DNA from: Martelella mediterranea DSM 17316
GTDB taxonomy: Bacteria; Pseudomonadota; Alphaproteobacteria; Rhizobiales; Rhizobiaceae
DNA: 64,000 nt
Direction of reading: 5' to 3'
Assembly (NCBI RefSeq): GCF_002043005.1
Contig: NZ_CP020330.1
Coordinates: 4,544,001 to 4,608,000, forward strand
In this document: positions 53,501-62,442 of the stretch, one piece after another
Layout: the number at the start of each line of letters is the position of its first letter
Numbering within the stretch: the stretch's first letter is position 1
Program-made: the position numbers and the translations under genes
The notes under the pieces: generated by a model
The model's database searches: none
The model's input: only the letters and a program-made list of their open reading frames with translations
What the model was told of the DNA's origin: nothing

Positions 53501-54280
53501 TCAGTGAACCGTCGGCGCGCTCGATGCGCCTTCGCCGCGCAAAGCCCGATCCTTCATCCGTTTGCGCCGCGCCAGCATGTTGAGCAGTTCGACGAGGCCC
53601 GAAAACGCCATCGCGGCATAGATATAACCCTTCGGCACATGGAAACCGAGGCCATCGGCAATCAGCGTCATGCCGATCATCAGAAGGAAGGAGAGCGCCA
53701 GCATGACGATTGTCGGGTTCGCCTCGATGAAGCGGGCGAGCGGTCCGGAGGCAATCAGCATCAGCGTTACGGCCACAACCACGGCGATGACCATGATCGG
53801 CAGATGGTCGGTCATGCCGACGGCGGTGATGATGCTGTCGACGGAAAACACCAGATCGAGCAGCAGGATCTGGAAGATCGCCGCGGTAAAGCCGGTCTTC
53901 ACCGCGCCGCCGATGATCTCGCCGGCATGCTCCTCCGGATCGACATTGTGATGGATTTCCTTGGTTGCCTTCCAGACCAGGAACAGACCGCCGGCGATCA
54001 GGATGATGTCCTTCCAGGAAAAGCCGTGACCGAACGCGGTGAACACCGGCGTGGTCAACTGCACGATCCAGGCGACTGCGCCGAGCAGAACGAGGCGAAG
54101 CACAAGCGCCAGGCCGAGGCCGATCCGCCGCGCGCTTTGCCGGCTGGCCTCGGGCAGCTTGTTGGTCAGGATCGAAATGAAGACGAGGTTGTCGATGCCG
54201 AGCACCACCTCCATCACGATCAGGGTCACGAGCGCGGCCCATGCTTCGGGCTGGGCGGCCAACACAAGAATGTCGTTCAA
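53501..54280 (-). CDS. TerC family membrane protein
   Basis: A 259-residue membrane protein with about seven spans. Paired acidic signatures, [21 protein letters not shown] (near residue 25) and [21 protein letters not shown] (near 145), define the TerC family. Members have been connected to Mn2+ efflux and to metal loading of exported proteins. I start at TTG 54280 because AAGGAGAC lies seven bases ahead; another TTG at 54295 would remove that ribosome site from the leader. The gene reads towards gltX and diverges from emrA. Confidence 0.8.
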   Translation of the reverse strand: MNDILVLAAQPEAWAALVTLIVMEVVLGIDNLVFISILTNKLPEASRQSARRIGLGLALVLRLVLLGAVAWIVQLTTPVFTAFGHGFSWKDIILIAGGLFLVWKATKEIHHNVDPEEHAGEIIGGAVKTGFTAAIFQILLLDLVFSVDSIITAVGMTDHLPIMVIAVVVAVTLMLIASGPLARFIEANPTIVMLALSFLLMIGMTLIADGLGFHVPKGYIYAAMAFSGLVELLNMLARRKRMKDRALRGEGASSAPTVH

Positions 54281-54328
54281 GTCAGTCTCCTTCAAAACCC
54301 GGCATGCGATTGTTGCGATCGGTGGCCC

Positions 54329-54354
54329 GGAACCGGCGCGGAAGCGTCGGCGTT
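54329..54354 (+). promoter_or_regulatory. EcfG-type promoter match ahead of emrAB
   Basis: GGAAC (54329-54333) and CGTT (54351-54354) are separated by 17 bases, fitting the GGAAC-N16/17-CGTT pattern of the general stress sigma factor EcfG. It points at emrA, whose ATG is about 187 bases downstream. TTGACA boxes at 54392 and 54424 could give an additional vegetative promoter. Confidence 0.45.
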
Positions 54355-54540
54355 GTATAGCGCGAAATCCATCCTTTCACTATCAACGTAATTGACATTC
54401 AGCAGTTCCCGTCGGTCCCCCGCTTGACAGTCAACGCCGCGAGGAGCATTACCACGTCAACAAATCGAACCGGCGAGTTCGAATTCGCTATCTCCGTGCT
54501 GAACCTTCCTCCCTTCAGCGCCAGAAAGGCATTTTTCAAC

Positions 54541-55668
54541 ATGACGACTGAGACAGAAGTGCACCCCGAACCGCGCCCTGAAGAGACCAAACGCGGCGGC
54601 GGGGCCCGTAAAGTCATCTTTTCGCTGGTAGGAATAGTCCTTCTCGCCGGCGCGGGCTGGTTCGGCTATCACTGGTGGACCGAAGGTCGGTTCATGGTGT
54701 CCACCGATGACGCTTATATCGAAGGCGATATCGCCGTGATCGCGCCCAAGGTTTCCGGTTATGTCAAAACCGTCGAGGTTCAGAACAACCAACAGGTCAA
54801 GCAGGGTGACCTTCTGGTCAAGATCGATGACGGCGACTACCAGAATGCGGTCGCCCAGGCAGAGGCACAGCTCAACGCCCAGAACGTGGCCCTGAAGGCG
54901 ACCGAGGCCCAGATCGCCGGCGCCAAGGCGTCGCTGTCGCAGGCAAAGGCCAACCGCGATGCGCTTAACCCGCAGATCGACAACGCCAAGACCGTGCTTC
55001 AGCGCGCCGATACCCTGCGCGAGAAGGGCGCGGCCACCGTCGCCTCCTTCGATGATGCCAGATCCGCGCTCGACCAGTTGAAGGCCAAGGTCCAGGCCGC
55101 CGACGCGGCGGTGGAGGTGGCGAAATCCAACATCTCGATTGCCCAGGCACAGCTTGCCCAGCAGCAGGCAGCGTTGCAAGAGCGCAAACTTGCCGTCGAT
55201 ATGGCAAAGCGCAATCTCGGCTTCACCGAAATCCGCGCGCCCTTCGACGGCGTGTTCGGCAACAAGAATGTCCAGGTTGGGGATTTCGTCAGCACCGGCA
55301 TACGGCTGGGGGCACTGGTGCCGACGGACGATCTCTATATCGTCGCTAATTTCAAGGAGACCGATCTCGACCGCCTCGGCGTCGACGCGAAGGTCAAGGT
55401 TTCCGTCGATGCCTTTGAAAAAGACGATTTCACCGGCACGATCGAGTCCTTCTCACCAGCGTCCGGCGCCGTGTTCGCGCTGCTGCCGCCGCAAAACGCC
55501 ACAGGCAATTTCACCAAGATCGTCCAGCGTCTGCCGGTCAGGATTTCGATCCCCAAGGACGTGCTCGACAGGCAGTACCTGAAAGCCGGGCTCTCCGTCA
55601 CCGTCGATGTCGACACCCGCACCGCGCCCGATGGCACGCTCGGCGAAACGCTCGCCGCCAACCGCTGA
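54541..55668 (+). CDS. emrA: EmrA-type membrane fusion protein (HlyD family)
   Basis: Periplasmic adaptor of a tripartite drug-efflux pump, pairing with the MFS transporter next door. The 375 residues have a short cytoplasmic N-terminus, one membrane span (about 25-45), the lipoyl halves (DAYIEGDIAVIAPKVSGYV ... APFDGVFGNKNVQVGDFV) around a long alpha-hairpin rich in alanine, glutamine and lysine (about residues 95-220), and the beta barrel with LVPTDDLYIVANFKETDLDRL. ATG 54541 is chosen; the frame is open upstream to a TTG that is part of a promoter-like TTGACA. It precedes emrB by 48 bases. Confidence 0.88.
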   Translation: MTTETEVHPEPRPEETKRGGGARKVIFSLVGIVLLAGAGWFGYHWWTEGRFMVSTDDAYIEGDIAVIAPKVSGYVKTVEVQNNQQVKQGDLLVKIDDGDYQNAVAQAEAQLNAQNVALKATEAQIAGAKASLSQAKANRDALNPQIDNAKTVLQRADTLREKGAATVASFDDARSALDQLKAKVQAADAAVEVAKSNISIAQAQLAQQQAALQERKLAVDMAKRNLGFTEIRAPFDGVFGNKNVQVGDFVSTGIRLGALVPTDDLYIVANFKETDLDRLGVDAKVKVSVDAFEKDDFTGTIESFSPASGAVFALLPPQNATGNFTKIVQRLPVRISIPKDVLDRQYLKAGLSVTVDVDTRTAPDGTLGETLAANR

Positions 55669-55716
55669 CATGTCGCGGGTGGCTGACGCCCGCGTCCTCA
55701 TCCCACGGATGCTTCA

Positions 55717-57306
55717 ATGACAGATACAGCCGAAAACGCGCCGGCCCCGGCGCAGGCAGGGGCGCCGCCCTCGGACCATGTCCCGCTGCGCACATGGATC
55801 GCCTTTATCGTCATGGCGTTCGGCATGTTCATGGCGATCCTCGATATCCAGATCGTCGCATCGGCGCTCACCGATATCCAGGCCGGCATCTCGGCAAGCG
55901 CCGACGAGATCGCGTGGGTGCAGACCTCATACCTGATCGCCGAAGTGATCATGATCCCGCTTTCGGGCATTCTGGCGCGGATCTTCTCGACCCGGGTCGT
56001 GTTCAGCGTTTCAGCCGCGGCGTTTACCGCCTGCAGCGCGCTTTGCGCCACGGCAACCAACATCGACCAGATGATCATCTATCGCGCGCTGCAGGGCTTT
56101 ATGTCGGGCGGCATGGTGCCGGCGGTGTTCGCGGTATCGTTCACGGCCTTTCCGCCATCCAAGCGCTCGACCGTCATCCCCTTGGTCGGCCTCGTGGCGA
56201 CGCTCGCCCCGACGATCGGCCCGACCGTCGGGGGCTATCTCGTCGATGCGCTGTCATGGCACTGGCTGTTCCTCATCAACGTCATCCCCGGCATTCTGGT
56301 GGCTGTCAGCGCCTGGCTGCTGATCGATTTCGACAAACCCGATCTTTCGATCATGCGCCATTTCGACTGGATCGGTCTTGCCGCCATGGCGACCTTCCTC
56401 GGAACGCTCGAATATTTTCTGGAAGAGGGCAATATCAAGGGCTGGTTCTCCGATGAGGTCATCCGGGTCGTCTTCGTGGTGATGATTGTCGGCGGCATCG
56501 CGTTCTTCTACCGCTCCTTCACCAGCCGTTATCCGGTCGTCGATCTGCGCGCCTTCGGTAATTTCAACTTCGCCGTCGGCTCGATCTTCTCGTTCTCGCT
56601 CGGCATCGGGCTTTACGGCCTCGTCTACCTGTTCCCGCTCTACATGGCCCGCATCCGCGGCTATGACGCGCTGATGATCGGCGAGACGATGTTCGTTACC
56701 GGCGCGTTCATGATGGCGACCGCCCCGGTTGCCGGCATGCTGCAGAACAAGCTCGACCCGCGCGTGATGATGGGCGCGGGCCTGGCGCTGTTCGCGCTCT
56801 GCACCTGGCAGATGACCCACATCACCGCCGAATGGGATTACTGGAACCTGTTCTGGCCGCAGGCGGGTCGCGGCGTGGCGCTGATGATCTCGATGATCCC
56901 GGTCTCCAACATCGCGCTCGGCACGCTGCCGCCGCAGGATATCAAGAACGCGTCCGGCCTCTTCAACCTGACCCGCAATCTCGGCGGCGCAGTTGGCCTT
57001 GCCGTGATCAACACGCTTTTGAGCCGCCGCACCGATTTTCATTTCGACCGGCTGGCGGAAACCGTGAACGCGGCGAGCGCCACGACACAGGAATGGGTCG
57101 GCGCGTTGTCCGGGCTCTACGACAGCTACGGCATCAACGGCGAAAAGGCCGCCGTGCTGCAGCTCGACCAGATCGTCAATCAGCAGGCATGGCTGATGGC
57201 GTTCATCGACATCTTCACGATCCTGACTGTGCTGTTCGTCTGCCTGAGCTTCTGCATCATTGTCGTGCGCAAGCCCCAGGCCGGAGCCGGCGGCGGCGGG
57301 CATTAG
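55717..57306 (+). CDS. emrB: EmrB/QacA-type drug efflux MFS transporter (DHA2 family)
   Basis: A 529-residue exporter with 14 membrane spans, the inner-membrane part of the efflux pump. The DHA2 signatures FMAILDIQIVASALTDIQ (span 1), SYLIAEVIMIPLSGILAR, and the motif C-like GLVATLAPTIGPTVGGYLVDALSWHWLFLINVIPG are present. Its outer-membrane partner (TolC) is not in the window. Substrates cannot be inferred; EmrAB pumps export lipophilic compounds. It follows emrA and converges with a TetR regulator that is the obvious candidate repressor. Confidence 0.88.
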   Translation: MTDTAENAPAPAQAGAPPSDHVPLRTWIAFIVMAFGMFMAILDIQIVASALTDIQAGISASADEIAWVQTSYLIAEVIMIPLSGILARIFSTRVVFSVSAAAFTACSALCATATNIDQMIIYRALQGFMSGGMVPAVFAVSFTAFPPSKRSTVIPLVGLVATLAPTIGPTVGGYLVDALSWHWLFLINVIPGILVAVSAWLLIDFDKPDLSIMRHFDWIGLAAMATFLGTLEYFLEEGNIKGWFSDEVIRVVFVVMIVGGIAFFYRSFTSRYPVVDLRAFGNFNFAVGSIFSFSLGIGLYGLVYLFPLYMARIRGYDALMIGETMFVTGAFMMATAPVAGMLQNKLDPRVMMGAGLALFALCTWQMTHITAEWDYWNLFWPQAGRGVALMISMIPVSNIALGTLPPQDIKNASGLFNLTRNLGGAVGLAVINTLLSRRTDFHFDRLAETVNAASATTQEWVGALSGLYDSYGINGEKAAVLQLDQIVNQQAWLMAFIDIFTILTVLFVCLSFCIIVVRKPQAGAGGGGH

Positions 57307-57348
57307 TGCCCTTCAGGCGGCATCGACCTCCGAGGCAATCCGGCAGAA

Positions 57349-58056
57349 TTACGATCGCCGCGCCGCCTCGGCGCCATAACTGTTCATGAAGGTGCGGACG
57401 CCGCGCTCCGCCATGCGCTGAATGTCGGCCTGCGGCGGCGGCCCGTCCATCAAACCGAACAGCCGCATTTTCCACAGATGCCCGGTACACAGATCCAGAA
57501 GCTGCTGGGCGGCGACGCGCGGCTCGTCGGCAACCAGTTCTCCCGTCTCGCAGCGCGCTGCCACAAAGGCGGTCAGCGTTTCGATCAGGTTGTCGGGGTG
57601 ATCGCCGAAGAAGGTGCGCACCAGTTCGGGAAAACGCTCGGCAACGCCGATGGCGATCCGCATCGCCCGGATGGTTTCCTCGCAGGTCAGGCCCGTGGCA
57701 AGCTGCGCGCCAAACCGCGTCAGCACGCTGTCAACCGCATCATCCTCGGCAAGAGTCTGGCGCAGATCCTCGAAGATACGCTGCTTGGCCTCCAGGATGA
57801 TGGTCTGGAACAGCTCGCCCTTGTTTTCGAAATAGACGTAGATCGTGCCCTTGGAGACGCCGGCGGCGCGGGTGATGTCGTTCATGCTGGCGGCATCGAA
57901 GCCGACATTCATGAACACCTGGCGCGCGCCTTCCAGTATCTGCGCGCGCTTGGCCGGATCCTCACCGGCGGCATGCCGGCCGAGGCCGCGGAATACGCAG
58001 CGATCCGTCTCATCCTTCGGGCGGCAGAAGCCGCCCCTGGCTTTTCCAAATCCCAA
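57349..58056 (-). CDS. TetR/AcrR family transcriptional regulator
   Basis: A 235-residue regulator with an N-terminal helix-turn-helix domain (KRAQILEGARQVFMNVGFDAASMNDITRAAGVSKGTIYVYFENKGELF) and a helical ligand-binding domain typical of the family. A charged extension of about 35 residues precedes the DNA-binding domain. The only in-frame start before the helix-turn-helix is TTG 58056, which has GAGG five bases ahead. It converges with emrB rather than lying beside its promoter, so control of emrAB is likely but would require an operator about 3.5 kb away. Confidence 0.82.
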   Translation of the reverse strand: MGFGKARGGFCRPKDETDRCVFRGLGRHAAGEDPAKRAQILEGARQVFMNVGFDAASMNDITRAAGVSKGTIYVYFENKGELFQTIILEAKQRIFEDLRQTLAEDDAVDSVLTRFGAQLATGLTCEETIRAMRIAIGVAERFPELVRTFFGDHPDNLIETLTAFVAARCETGELVADEPRVAAQQLLDLCTGHLWKMRLFGLMDGPPPQADIQRMAERGVRTFMNSYGAEAARRS

Positions 58057-58181
58057 ATTCGCCTCACTCGCCGGCGCGATCGCAACCGCGCCGTCAGCCC
58101 TGAATGCTCCAGCAGCCCGGCGACACGCCGGATTTTAATATTGACCTATGCGGAACACATCTACGCATACGATGCGGGGCC

Positions 58182-58210
58182 GCTCAATTCAATGGTTAAT
58201 TGAACTGAGC
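58182..58210. promoter_or_regulatory. 29-bp dyad between hslO and the TetR gene
   Basis: GCTCA and TTCAAT on the left match ATTGAA and TGAGC on the right, with one unpaired base in each arm and a short centre, giving an 11-pair interrupted palindrome. It starts 14 bases from the hslO stop and lies upstream of the tetR start. It may be the TetR operator or an hslO terminator; no T run follows. Confidence 0.45.
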
Positions 58211-58223
58211 GGTTCGATGGACA

Positions 58224-59213
58224 TCAATCCTGGCCGAACTCCTCCGGCGCATATTCATACGCCGTCGAACAGAATTCGCAGGTCACCGTGATCTTGCCGT
58301 TCTCGGTGCTTTCCGCGAGTTCCTCGGCCGTGAAGGCGCCGAGCACGTCGCGGATTTTCTCGCGCGAGCACGAACAGCGGTCATAGACCCCGTGGGCGGG
58401 ATAGACCGTGACGCCGCGTTCATGAAACAGCCGATAGAGCAGCCGCTCCGCGCCGACTTCCGGATCGGTCATCTCGTCGAGATCGATGGTTTCGACCATG
58501 GCGCGGGCTTCCGACCAGGCATCGTCCGGATCGTGCGACAGCACGCCGTCATCGCCGTCGCCGCCGTGAAGGTCCGGCTGGCGCATGCGCTCCGGCTCCT
58601 GCGGCAGGAACTGGGCCACCAGCCCGCCGGCCCGCCAGCTTTCGCGCGGCTGACCGTCCTCATCGCGCGAAAACAGCTTCGCGACGCCGAGACGCACCGC
58701 CGTCGGGATCTGCTCCGACTGGCGGAAATAGGCCATGGCGATTTCCTCGAGCGAACGCCCGTCAAGCTCCACGATCCCCTGATAGGGCTGCATGAAGCCG
58801 CCCTGGTCGATGGTGAAGGCGAGCACGCCGCGACCGAGCAGCGCTTCCGGCTCGCTCTTGCCCGCCTCGATCGCGGCATCGAGGGCCGCCTGATCGAAAC
58901 GGGCATAGCCGCGCAGCGCATCCGGTGTCGAGAAATCGGCGACCAGCAGGTCGACCGGGCCGTCGCCCTTGGTCTGGACGGTGAACTTGCCTTCGAATTT
59001 CAGCGATGTGCCGATCAGCGCCGTCAGCACCACCGCTTCGGCCAGCAGCCGGGCGACAGGCTCGGGATAGGCGTGGCGCGCCAGCATGGTATCCAGCAAC
59101 GGGCCGAGCTGGACCGTGCGGCCGCGCACATCGAGCGCATCCACCTGGAAGGGCACAACCATGTCATCACCGGCGAAACCGAGTTCGCCGAGTTGCGTTT
59201 CAAGATTTTGCAT
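58224..59213 (-). CDS. hslO: Redox-regulated molecular chaperone Hsp33
   Basis: Holdase chaperone activated by oxidation that protects proteins during oxidative stress. The 329 residues comprise the N-terminal chaperone domain (LGELGFAGDDMVVPFQVDALDVRGR) and a C-terminal zinc redox switch with four cysteines in CSCSREK and CEFC, which bind zinc when reduced and form disulfides when oxidised. All four cysteines are present. It is 31 bases after argF on the same strand, in the usual rhizobial argD-argF-hslO order. Confidence 0.93.
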   Translation of the reverse strand: MQNLETQLGELGFAGDDMVVPFQVDALDVRGRTVQLGPLLDTMLARHAYPEPVARLLAEAVVLTALIGTSLKFEGKFTVQTKGDGPVDLLVADFSTPDALRGYARFDQAALDAAIEAGKSEPEALLGRGVLAFTIDQGGFMQPYQGIVELDGRSLEEIAMAYFRQSEQIPTAVRLGVAKLFSRDEDGQPRESWRAGGLVAQFLPQEPERMRQPDLHGGDGDDGVLSHDPDDAWSEARAMVETIDLDEMTDPEVGAERLLYRLFHERGVTVYPAHGVYDRCSCSREKIRDVLGAFTAEELAESTENGKITVTCEFCSTAYEYAPEEFGQD

Positions 59214-59244
59214 TGTTCATCTCCTTGCCCGGCAAGGCGGCGCT

Positions 59245-60165
59245 TCAGTCGAAGACGCCGAGGCACCAGGCCAGAACGGATTTCTGGGCATGAAGCCGGT
59301 TTTCGGCCTCGTCAAAGACGACCGATTGCGGACCGTCCATCACCTCGTCAGTCACCTCCTCGCCACGATGGGCGGGCAGGCAGTGCATGAATATGGCGTT
59401 GCCATTCGCCTTTTTCATCAGGTCGGCATTCACCTGATAGGGCTGGAACACATTGTGGCCGCGCGCCTTGTGCTCCTGGTTCATCGAAACCCAGGTATCG
59501 GTGACCACGCAATCGGCGCCCGCAACGGCCTCGGCCGCCGTCTCGAAGAAGTTGACCTCCGCGCCTTCCGCGCGCGCCCAGTCGACGAACCGCATTTCCG
59601 GCTCCGAGCCTTTCGGCACGGCGATGTTCATGCGGTAGGAAAACCGCCCGGCGCCTTCCAGGAAGGAATGCAGCACATTATTGCCGTCGCCGGTCCAGGC
59701 AATGGTCTTTCCCGCCACCGGGCCGTTATGCTCCTCGAAGGTCTGCAGGTCGGCCATGATCTGGCAGGGATGGGTCGCATCCGTCAGCCCGTTGATCACC
59801 GGCACGGTGGCGGTTTCGGCAAGCTCCAGCAGCCGATCGTGATCGGTGGTGCGGATCATGATCGCATCGACATAGCGCGACAGCACCTTGGCGGTGTCGC
59901 CGATCGTCTCGGCGCGGCCAAGCTGCATGTCCTTGCCGGACAGCACCAGCGTGTCGCCGCCGAGCTGGCGCATGCCGACGTCGAAGGAAACTCGGGTGCG
60001 CGTCGACGGTTTTTCGAAGATCATCGCCAGCACCTTGCCGGCCAGAGGCTTGTCCGCGGTGCCTGCCTTCTGGGCGGTCTTTCGGCTCGCCGCGTCATCG
60101 AGAATGCCGCGCAGCGCGGATTTCGAAACGGCGGAGAGATCGAGAAAATGCCTCGGATTGGACAT
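59245..60165 (-). CDS. argF: Ornithine carbamoyltransferase
   Basis: Joins ornithine and carbamoyl phosphate to give citrulline in arginine synthesis. The 306 residues have the carbamoyl-phosphate loop [14 protein letters not shown] (about residue 55), the second strand [15 protein letters not shown], the ornithine-binding region [12 protein letters not shown] and the C-terminal [10 protein letters not shown]. Cytoplasmic trimer. It follows argD after about 70 bases and is followed by hslO, so it is likely expressed with them. Confidence 0.95.
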   Translation of the reverse strand: MSNPRHFLDLSAVSKSALRGILDDAASRKTAQKAGTADKPLAGKVLAMIFEKPSTRTRVSFDVGMRQLGGDTLVLSGKDMQLGRAETIGDTAKVLSRYVDAIMIRTTDHDRLLELAETATVPVINGLTDATHPCQIMADLQTFEEHNGPVAGKTIAWTGDGNNVLHSFLEGAGRFSYRMNIAVPKGSEPEMRFVDWARAEGAEVNFFETAAEAVAGADCVVTDTWVSMNQEHKARGHNVFQPYQVNADLMKKANGNAIFMHCLPAHRGEEVTDEVMDGPQSVVFDEAENRLHAQKSVLAWCLGVFD

Positions 60166-60236
60166 GGAACTACTCTTTCACAGATAGAACTTCGTTTTGC
60201 GCGACCGGCCAGCAAACCGCTTCGTGTGGCCGCGGC

Positions 60237-61418
60237 CTAGGCTGCCGAAAGCTTTTCAGCGGCACGGCCTAACCGGGCAAGACCTTCACGCGCTTCCTCG
60301 ACCGTCACGGTCAAGGGCGGTAGAAGACGGATCACATTGTCGCCAGCCGGCACGGAAAGCAGCTTTTCCTCGCGCATGGCCGCCGCCAGTTCGCCGGCCG
60401 GCAGATTGGCCTTGATGCCCAGCATCAGGCCTTCGCCGCGGATTTCGCCGATCACGCCCGGATAGCGGTCCTTCAACTCGGCAAGCCCCTGCTTGAACAC
60501 CAGGCCCACCTCCTTGACATGCTCCAGGAAGCCGTCTTCCAGCACCACGTCGAGCACCGCATTGCCGACGGCCATGGCCAGCGGATTGCCGCCGAACGTG
60601 GTGCCATGCACGCCCGGCACCATGCCGGATGCGGCCTCCTCGGTCGCAAGGCAGGCAGCCATCGGAAAACCGCCGCCAATGCCTTTGGCAATCGCCATGA
60701 TATCCGGCGCGACCCCGGTCTGTTCATAGGCAAACAGCGTGCCGGTGCGCCCGACGCCGGTCTGGACTTCGTCGAAGATCAACAACAGGCCATGCTCCTC
60801 GCAGAGCGCGCGCATGGCATGAAGAAAGGCCTTGTCGACGGTGCGCACGCCACCCTCGCCCTGGATCGGTTCGATCATCAAGGCGGCGGTCGTATCGGAA
60901 ATCGTTTCCTTCAGCAGATCGAGATCGCCAGCCGGAATCTGGACAAAGCCCGGCGCCTTCGGCCCGAAGCCTTCCATGTATTTCGCCTGGCCGCCGGCCG
61001 CGATCGTTGCGAGCGTCCGCCCATGGAACGCGCCCTCGAAGGTGATGATGTCGATCTTCTCCGGATGGCCCTTGGCATAATGATAGCGCCGCGCGGTCTT
61101 GATCGCCGTCTCCAGCGCTTCAGCCCCGGAATTGGAGAAGAACACCTTGTCGGCAAAGGTCGCCGCCGTCAGGCGTTCGGCCAGTTTTTCCTGGCCGGCA
61201 ACCTGATAGAGGTTCGAGACATGCCACAGCTTGTCGGCCTGATCCTTCAGCGCCGCGACCAGATGCGGGTGGGCGTGGCCAAGGGAATTGACGGCGACGC
61301 CGGCGGCAAAGTCGAGATATCGCTCGCCCTTGTCCGTGATCAGCCAAACGCCTTCGCCGCGCTCGAAAGTGAGCGGTATTCTGGCAAACGTATTATAAAG
61401 AGGCGATGCACCGGACAT
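60237..61418 (-). CDS. argD: Acetylornithine aminotransferase
   Basis: PLP enzyme making acetylornithine from N-acetylglutamate semialdehyde in arginine synthesis; related proteins also act in lysine synthesis. The 393 residues show [22 protein letters not shown] (about residue 95), [14 protein letters not shown] (about 215) and the PLP lysine in [15 protein letters not shown] (about 245). I start at ATG 61418 ([11 protein letters not shown]). The leader carries a promoter and a hairpin followed by a T-rich stretch. It is the first gene of argD-argF-hslO. Confidence 0.94.
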   Translation of the reverse strand: MSGASPLYNTFARIPLTFERGEGVWLITDKGERYLDFAAGVAVNSLGHAHPHLVAALKDQADKLWHVSNLYQVAGQEKLAERLTAATFADKVFFSNSGAEALETAIKTARRYHYAKGHPEKIDIITFEGAFHGRTLATIAAGGQAKYMEGFGPKAPGFVQIPAGDLDLLKETISDTTAALMIEPIQGEGGVRTVDKAFLHAMRALCEEHGLLLIFDEVQTGVGRTGTLFAYEQTGVAPDIMAIAKGIGGGFPMAACLATEEAASGMVPGVHGTTFGGNPLAMAVGNAVLDVVLEDGFLEHVKEVGLVFKQGLAELKDRYPGVIGEIRGEGLMLGIKANLPAGELAAAMREEKLLSVPAGDNVIRLLPPLTVTVEEAREGLARLGRAAEKLSAA

Positions 61419-61479
61419 GGCGGTAAAACTCCGACAAGATGACAAGGGCGATTTTTGAGCGCCCGCAGAAATTAAAAAT

Positions 61480-61533
61480 GCCGCCTTGAGGCGGCGGCAG
61501 GCCTTATATTGTCATGTCCGCCTCCAATGTCAA
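61480..61533 (-). promoter_or_regulatory. argD promoter and leader hairpin
   Basis: On the minus strand TTGACA (61533-61528) and ATATAA (61509-61504), 18 bases apart, form a good promoter. Almost at once the transcript would contain the stem GCCGCC/GGCGGC (61495-61480), followed by ATTTTTAATTT. That is terminator-like and lies in the argD leader, about 60 bases ahead of the start codon. Confidence 0.5.
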
Positions 61534-61628
61534 CAAACGCGGTGGCCGCAAGGCGATTGGGCAAAACTGCCGCTGTTTTCACGCCCGGGAAAACAAAAAT
61601 CACCAAGTTGGGGAAAACCCTGAAAAAC

Positions 61629-61775
61629 GATTCGCGCGATTCCCCGTAACCTTGCCACGCCCCGACCATAGGCCTACCTTACGAGCCAACAGAGTACTGC
61701 AAGCGGCGGATCTGATTACCCGGATTGGCGACATTTTCCTGTTTCGGACATGTTTCGGAGCACGACGCCGGATTC
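61629..61775 (+). promoter_or_regulatory. GANTC (CcrM) sites upstream of gcrA
   Basis: GATTC occurs three times in the 382-base gap ahead of gcrA, at 61629-61633, 61638-61642 and 61771-61775. These are the methylation targets of CcrM that GcrA reads together with RNA polymerase. Nearby, TTTCGGA is directly repeated (61742-61748 and 61752-61758 region). The rest of the gap (61534-61628) shows nothing I can name. Confidence 0.5.
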
Positions 61776-61800
61776 CGCCCGCAATAGCCGGAGACGACAT

Positions 61801-62358
61801 ATGAGCTGGACAGACGAACGCGTCGAAAAACTCAAACAACTCTGGTCGGAAGGACTGAGCGCCAGCCAGATCGCGACCCAACTCGGCGGTGTGAGCCGCA
61901 ATGCCGTGATCGGCAAGGTGCATCGCCTTTCGCTGCCCGGCCGCGCCAAGAGCGGTGGCGCGCCGCCGCAGTCAGCCCCCCGGGCGACCGCGCGCAACAC
62001 CGCACCGCCACGCGCGCCGAACTTCGCCTCGCGCGTCGCAGGCCGCCGCCCGGCCGCTCCGCCTCAAAGCACGCCATCCGCGCCGCGCACCGCTGGCGCC
62101 ACCGCGCTCAAGCAGGAGGTCGAGGCCGATATCGCTCCGGCCGCGCGTCCCCGATCGAATCCCGACAATGTCGTGCCGATCATGAAGAAGGTGGCGCTTA
62201 CCGAGCTCACCGAAATGACCTGCAAATGGCCGGTCGGCGACCCGACCCAGGACGATTTCTACTTCTGCGGTTGCGATGCAAAGGACAATTCCCCCTATTG
62301 CAGCTACCACGCAAAGCTCGCCTACCAGCCTGTCAGCGACCGCCGCCGGGCTGGGTAA
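61801..62358 (+). CDS. gcrA: Cell cycle transcriptional regulator GcrA
   Basis: Global cell-cycle activator that binds RNA polymerase sigma-70 and works at promoters carrying methylated GANTC sites. The N-terminal DNA-binding part is MSWTDERVEKLKQLWSEGLSASQIATQLGGVSRNAVIGKVHRL, the diagnostic GcrA opening. A disordered proline/alanine/arginine-rich linker (about 50-120) leads to a C-terminal zinc-like region with cysteines in MTCKWPVGDP, FCGCDAKDNSPYCSYH. ATG 61801 is chosen (MSWTDERV); 185 residues. Its own upstream region has three GANTC sites. Confidence 0.94.
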   Translation: MSWTDERVEKLKQLWSEGLSASQIATQLGGVSRNAVIGKVHRLSLPGRAKSGGAPPQSAPRATARNTAPPRAPNFASRVAGRRPAAPPQSTPSAPRTAGATALKQEVEADIAPAARPRSNPDNVVPIMKKVALTELTEMTCKWPVGDPTQDDFYFCGCDAKDNSPYCSYHAKLAYQPVSDRRRAG

Positions 62359-62375
62359 GCGAAAGTCCTAGCTTT

Positions 62376-62405
62376 TGACAAGCTGCCGCATAGGACAGCT
62401 TGTCA
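62376..62405. terminator. Perfect inverted repeat after gcrA
   Basis: TGACAAGCTG (62376-62385) and CAGCTTGTCA (62396-62405) make a ten-pair stem around a ten-base loop, 18 bases past the gcrA stop. There is no T run, so termination would not be classical. Confidence 0.45.
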
Positions 62406-62442
62406 GCGATACTTCAAAGCTCCTCTCGACGTCGCGACTTTC

